Both the position numbers and the translations under genes were made by a program. From contig NZ_AJLS01000115.1 of the NCBI RefSeq assembly GCF_000307875.1, positions 121,528 through 185,527 of the forward strand: a stretch of DNA of 64,000 nucleotides, given 5' to 3'. Origin of the DNA: Neobacillus bataviensis LMG 21833. GTDB lineage: Bacteria; Bacillota; Bacilli; Bacillales; Cytobacillaceae. Shown piece after piece: positions 61,103 through 64,000 of the stretch. The notes under the pieces were generated by a model. That model saw only the letters and a list, made by a program, of their open reading frames with translations. It was not told the DNA's origin and searched no databases. Every line of letters begins with the position of its first letter. The stretch's first letter is position 1.

Positions 61103-62146
61103 TTATTCGATTATGAGTTTATTTCCCGCTGCTTTTTGCAGGCGGTTCATGATAGCGGATCCGACGCCGGTGCTCGGGAACATCTCGCTGAAGATTACAT
61201 CGACGTTTTCCTGATTAAATCTGCGCAGCGTGTCATAAAGTGCGGCGGCAACCGTCTCAAGCTCCGCACGACGACCGCACCCCAGCACAAGATCAGCCTC
61301 ATACTTAGACACATTTTCTTCCGTCGTCAGCACCCCAACCCTGAGCCCTTCCGCACGCTTTTCTTCTATTAAACCTTGGAGAAACGCCGCACTCCCTGAC
61401 ACCATAAATAGCGGGGCATTCGGCGCGTAATGGCGATATTTCATTCCCGGAGCTTTCGGCCGGGCTGTTTCGTCCGTTAACGCTGCATCCACATGCACCT
61501 CTCCGACCACAGCCTCGAGCTGCTCCTTTGTCACGCCTCCGGGTCTTAAGATGACCGGAATCGCCGCCGTGCAATCCACAACAGTGGATTCCACGCCAAC
61601 TCCTGTCGCACCGCCGTCAACCACACCGGCAATCTTCCCATTTAAATCCTCCAATACATGCTCAGCTGTCGTGGGGCTTGGTTTGCCCGAGCTGTTGGCA
61701 CTCGGCGCCGCAATCGGCAATCCACAGGTTTTCAACAGCGACAGCGCCACTGGATGATCCGGCATACGTACCGCTACTGTTTCGAGTCCCGCCGTTGCCT
61801 TTTCCGACAGAACGCCTTCCTTCATTTTAAAAATAATCGTCAACGGGCCCGGCCAAAACGCGTCCATTAATGTTTCGGCCATCACAGGAACTTCAGCAAC
61901 AAATCTAGTAAGCTGCTCCCGCTCCGCAATGTGAATAATTAACGGATTATCCCCAGGACGTCCCTTTGCCTCATAAATTTTCGCTACCGCTTCGTCACTT
62001 TCGGCATTGCCGCCAAGACCGTAAACCGTCTCTGTTGGCAAGGCAACCACTTCATTTCTTCGTAAAAGATCCGCTGCATCCACAACTTGTGGATTATTTT
62101 CAAGATTATCCACATACTTATCCACTTTCCACACTTTTGTGTTCAT
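61103..62146 (-). CDS. ywlC: L-threonylcarbamoyladenylate synthase (Sua5/YwlC)
   Basis: A 347-residue enzyme for the first step of tRNA t6A37 modification. An N-terminal YrdC domain (PTETVYGLGGNAESDEA, KGRPGDNPLIIHI, PSANSSGKPSPTTAEHV) is followed by a Sua5 domain (PKAPGMKYRHYAPNAPL, about 235-347). AAAGGTGG before the ATG. DnaA-box-like sequences crowd around its start. Confidence 0.95.
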   Translation of the reverse strand: MNTKVWKVDKYVDNLENNPQVVDAADLLRRNEVVALPTETVYGLGGNAESDEAVAKIYEAKGRPGDNPLIIHIAEREQLTRFVAEVPVMAETLMDAFWPGPLTIIFKMKEGVLSEKATAGLETVAVRMPDHPVALSLLKTCGLPIAAPSANSSGKPSPTTAEHVLEDLNGKIAGVVDGGATGVGVESTVVDCTAAIPVILRPGGVTKEQLEAVVGEVHVDAALTDETARPKAPGMKYRHYAPNAPLFMVSGSAAFLQGLIEEKRAEGLRVGVLTTEENVSKYEADLVLGCGRRAELETVAAALYDTLRRFNQENVDVIFSEMFPSTGVGSAIMNRLQKAAGNKLIIE

Positions 62147-62368
62147 AGTTATCCACCTTTATCCTCAATGAATCTTTTATCGAAATTTGGCGAATTTAGA
62201 CTGAAAGACCTAAACTTTTTCACTGAGTACGTTTGAAAGTATAAAAGAAGGTGGGGATAAAAACAAGTGTTATCCACAAATTGTGCATAAGTTCAACGGA
62301 AAAGTGGATAACTTCGTGGATATACCCACAACTAGAGAGAGAATTTTAAAAATAACGAGTTATCCACA
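62086..62368. promoter_or_regulatory. DnaA-box cluster around the ywlB-ywlC intergenic region
   Basis: Four perfect DnaA boxes (TTATNCACA) lie at 62106-62114, 62270-62278, 62282-62290 (reverse, TTATGCACA) and 62360-62368. Near-matches with one mismatch are at 62118 (TTATCCACT), 62149 (TTATCCACC), 62303-62311 (reverse, TTATCCACT), 62252-62260 (reverse) and about 62086 (reverse). A DnaA-binding cluster at ywlC is, as I recall, known in B. subtilis. Confidence 0.85.
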
Positions 62369-62778
62369 TTTAAAACGTGTCTAATATGCTCTGAGCCATA
62401 AAATTCAACAGGTAATTCCCCTCGGCCAATCCTTTGAAACCCCATCAATTCAAAAAACGGCATGGCTGCGTTTTTATTAGTTGCCAAAAACAAAGATTTC
62501 ATCCCTCTATCTTTTGCCAATTGCACCATTTGGTCAAACAATAGGAAGATTTCCTTATCAGCTTGTCCAGGAGAGACCACCAGTGAGCGCAAGAGTCCAT
62601 TTTCCGCAAACGCCTCCATGCCAAGCGATCCCCTTAATGCACCGTCTTCATTCTCTAGCACCAGAAAATAGTCAACCGTTTCGTCATTTAGTCCATCCGT
62701 CCCAAGGTTTGCCCGTGATAGAAACTCCCGTAAACCAGCCAAATCCTGTTTGTTCGCCTTGCGAATCAATGCCTGCAT
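62332..62778 (-). CDS. ywlB: GNAT-family N-acetyltransferase (YwlB-like)
   Basis: A 148-residue GNAT protein: LVVSPGQADKEIFLLFDQM in place of the classical acetyl-CoA loop, AKDRGMKSLFLATNKNA and FFELMGFQRIGRGELP. Synteny with spoIIR and ywlC identifies it with YwlB. The ATG at 62778 has GGGGTG six nt upstream; a GTG three codons earlier overlaps it. Substrate unknown. Its last codons include a DnaA box. Confidence 0.85.
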   Translation of the reverse strand: MQALIRKANKQDLAGLREFLSRANLGTDGLNDETVDYFLVLENEDGALRGSLGMEAFAENGLLRSLVVSPGQADKEIFLLFDQMVQLAKDRGMKSLFLATNKNAAMPFFELMGFQRIGRGELPVEFYGSEHIRHVLNVDNSLFLKFSL

Positions 62779-62878
62779 CCCATCCACCCCATTTTAAGAT
62801 TCTACTCTATTACTATGAAAAACTAGGAAAAATAGAACAGGCGGATTCAGGAATCTAGTAAAACTTTTTCAAAAAGAA

Positions 62879-62906
62879 AAACCAGCCCCGCAAAAGGAAC
62901 TGGTTG
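62879..62906 (-). terminator. Terminator after spoIIR
   Basis: Stem AACCAG / CTGGTT with a 14-nt loop, followed by TTTCTTTTT on the minus strand, directly after the spoIIR stop. Confidence 0.75.
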
Positions 62907-63857
62907 TTACTTAAACACTTTATCCCACATCTCTACCACGAAAAACTTTACCTTCACCGGCTCTTCATCTTCAGCCGTATACACAGGAGCAGTCTTCTTT
63001 GTATGCTTCTTCGGCTTTTTCACTTCGACATCTTTCTTTGGTTCTGCAACATCTTCTAAGACCGGAATATTTTTACTATCCTTCATCTCTACCTTTGCCT
63101 CGTCCACATCCGTCAATGCCGAATTCTCTTTCAACGGATCATTTTTCATCGGCTTAACTGTTTCTTTTACCGGTGCCGTTTTCTCTTTCTTTGGCTCTAC
63201 CGCTTCTTTCACTACTTCCTTCACTGGTTCCTTCACCGATTCCTTCACTGGTTCCTCTGGATTAACCGATGCCTTCTGCTCCGCTACAGCGTCCTTCCCA
63301 CTCGCCGTTTCCGCCTTCGCTACCTGCTTTTCCCCTTCAAATCCCTCACTCACCGCAACCCCATTTGAAAAATCAAGAAAACATAATGGCGGATAAAGCA
63401 CGCACCACCAGTTGGCGCCTTCTCCGCTTCCCAATGTAATTAAAATTGCTTGATATTCGCCTGCCGGATATAAAAACTGACCATATAATTTCGTTGGAAA
63501 CTGCACCTTCCCGAACTCAACCTTCACCGATTGATCCGAACCTTGTTCACGCACTACTTTTTCCGCAATAGCCTGAATTTCCGGCAGCCTCGAGGTCATA
63601 ATTTTCTTCGCTTCCTGCATCGAGGTTAAATCCTGCACCCAAAGCGTTATTTGCGCATTCACCGCATCGCGCACCTTGCGTTTAATCGCTTGATCCTGTT
63701 CAAAATCACTATTTGCGAGAATCCTGAGGCGAATCGCTTCCCCCGGAATCACGATCGACTCCTTCGCCGCCGCTTCCGTCTTTGGCATATATAAACTCAG
63801 CATTGTTCCCAATGATAAAACCACTAAATAACCCCAAACTGCCAATTTGCTTCTCAT
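62907..63857 (-). CDS. spoIIR: Stage II sporulation protein R with a long Lys/Glu-rich insertion
   Basis: A 316-residue signalling protein secreted by the forespore to trigger SpoIIGA cleavage of pro-SigE. N-terminal signal segment (VWGYLVVLSLGTMLSLYM), then the SpoIIR domain to about residue 170 (EAIRLRILANSDFEQDQAIKR shortened to RLRILANSD..DQ..K, and WWCVLYPPLCF). The usual C-terminus VKVKFFVVEMWDKVFK is intact, but about 120 residues (roughly 171-295) rich in VKE, PVKE and KKE repeats separate the two. The B. subtilis protein, about 224 residues, has only a short linker there. Confidence 0.93.
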   Translation of the reverse strand: MRSKLAVWGYLVVLSLGTMLSLYMPKTEAAAKESIVIPGEAIRLRILANSDFEQDQAIKRKVRDAVNAQITLWVQDLTSMQEAKKIMTSRLPEIQAIAEKVVREQGSDQSVKVEFGKVQFPTKLYGQFLYPAGEYQAILITLGSGEGANWWCVLYPPLCFLDFSNGVAVSEGFEGEKQVAKAETASGKDAVAEQKASVNPEEPVKESVKEPVKEVVKEAVEPKKEKTAPVKETVKPMKNDPLKENSALTDVDEAKVEMKDSKNIPVLEDVAEPKKDVEVKKPKKHTKKTAPVYTAEDEEPVKVKFFVVEMWDKVFK

Positions 63858-63939
63858 GCTCTAGCACCGTCCCTTCGCTATCTACATTGTGGACAAAATG
63901 CCAGAATCCTAAACTAGTAAAATTTAATATTTTTATAAG

Positions 63940-63983
63940 AAAAGCGGAAGCGCCCTGGTCAGCGGCGTATGGCCTGGAGCGCT
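63940..63983. repeat. Second copy of the GAAAAGCG intergenic repeat
   Basis: GAAAAGCGGAAGCGCCCTGG, then GGCGTATGGCCTGGAGCGCTCC; shares head and tail with the element at 46458-46502 in the opposite orientation. Confidence 0.5.
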
Positions 63984-64000
63984 CCAACTGAGATAAAGGA

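Noticed and set aside
62086..62368. Chromosomal origin of replication
   Set aside because: DnaA boxes are present, but dnaA, dnaN, rpmH and an AT-rich unwinding element are not; the synteny is that of the ywl region.

Overview
The window comes from a spore-forming member of the Bacillaceae, probably in the Neobacillus/Bacillus group; the genus is inferred. It carries a germinant-receptor operon, spoIIR and the block spoIIR-ywlB-ywlC-mntP-ywlE-rpiB-ywlG-glyA-upp-atp in the order I know from Bacillus subtilis. Ribosome-binding sites are strong GGAGG types, TTG and GTG starts are common, and short palindromic repeats are scattered between genes.

Layout. 1-7.7 kb: a carbohydrate-catabolic cluster, all on the minus strand. 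It has a phosphofructokinase-like gene cut by the window edge, a GntR regulator, a short-chain dehydrogenase, a two-gene transketolase, an MFS carrier, a zinc alcohol dehydrogenase and a second, closely similar GntR regulator. Matching operator-like sites lie just downstream of two strong promoters. 7.8-11.7 kb: small unknown genes, a CorA-type magnesium transporter, a TrkA_C membrane protein and a luciferase-like monooxygenase. 11.7-15.9 kb: a gerA-gerC-gerD-subunit-gerB operon. 16.2-25.7 kb: a three-subunit molybdenum hydroxylase and a hydrolase on the minus strand, facing a GAF/PucR regulator, an MFS carrier and an M20 amidohydrolase on the plus strand. 25.9-31 kb: a five-gene operon (RpiR regulator, M20 deacylase, GNAT acyltransferase, N-acylamino-acid-racemase-type enolase, YkvI-type carrier) that fits conversion of D- to L-amino acids through N-succinyl intermediates. 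31.3-35 kb: CNNM/CBS protein, mechanosensitive-channel-like protein, a small lipoprotein and CsbD.

35-45.7 kb: an eleven-gene complex I operon (nuoA-D, H-N) without the NADH-binding module nuoEFG; its NuoC has a long Ala/Lys-rich repeat extension. 46.5-53.7 kb: the complete F1Fo ATP synthase operon atpIBEFHAGDC with a clear SigA promoter. A subtilisin-like protease sits between upp and atpI. 56.3-63.9 kb: upp, glyA, ywlG, rpiB, ywlE, mntP, ywlC, ywlB and spoIIR.

Points that stand out: a DnaA-box cluster between ywlB and ywlC; a phosphofructokinase paralogue lacking the usual Asp103; FadR-type operators tying the sugar cluster to the paired GntR regulators; a 22-bp perfect palindrome ahead of the RpiR gene; a 203-bp inverted-repeat element overlapping the nuo promoter; nine copies of a 13-bp palindromic repeat; and a LysR gene remnant.
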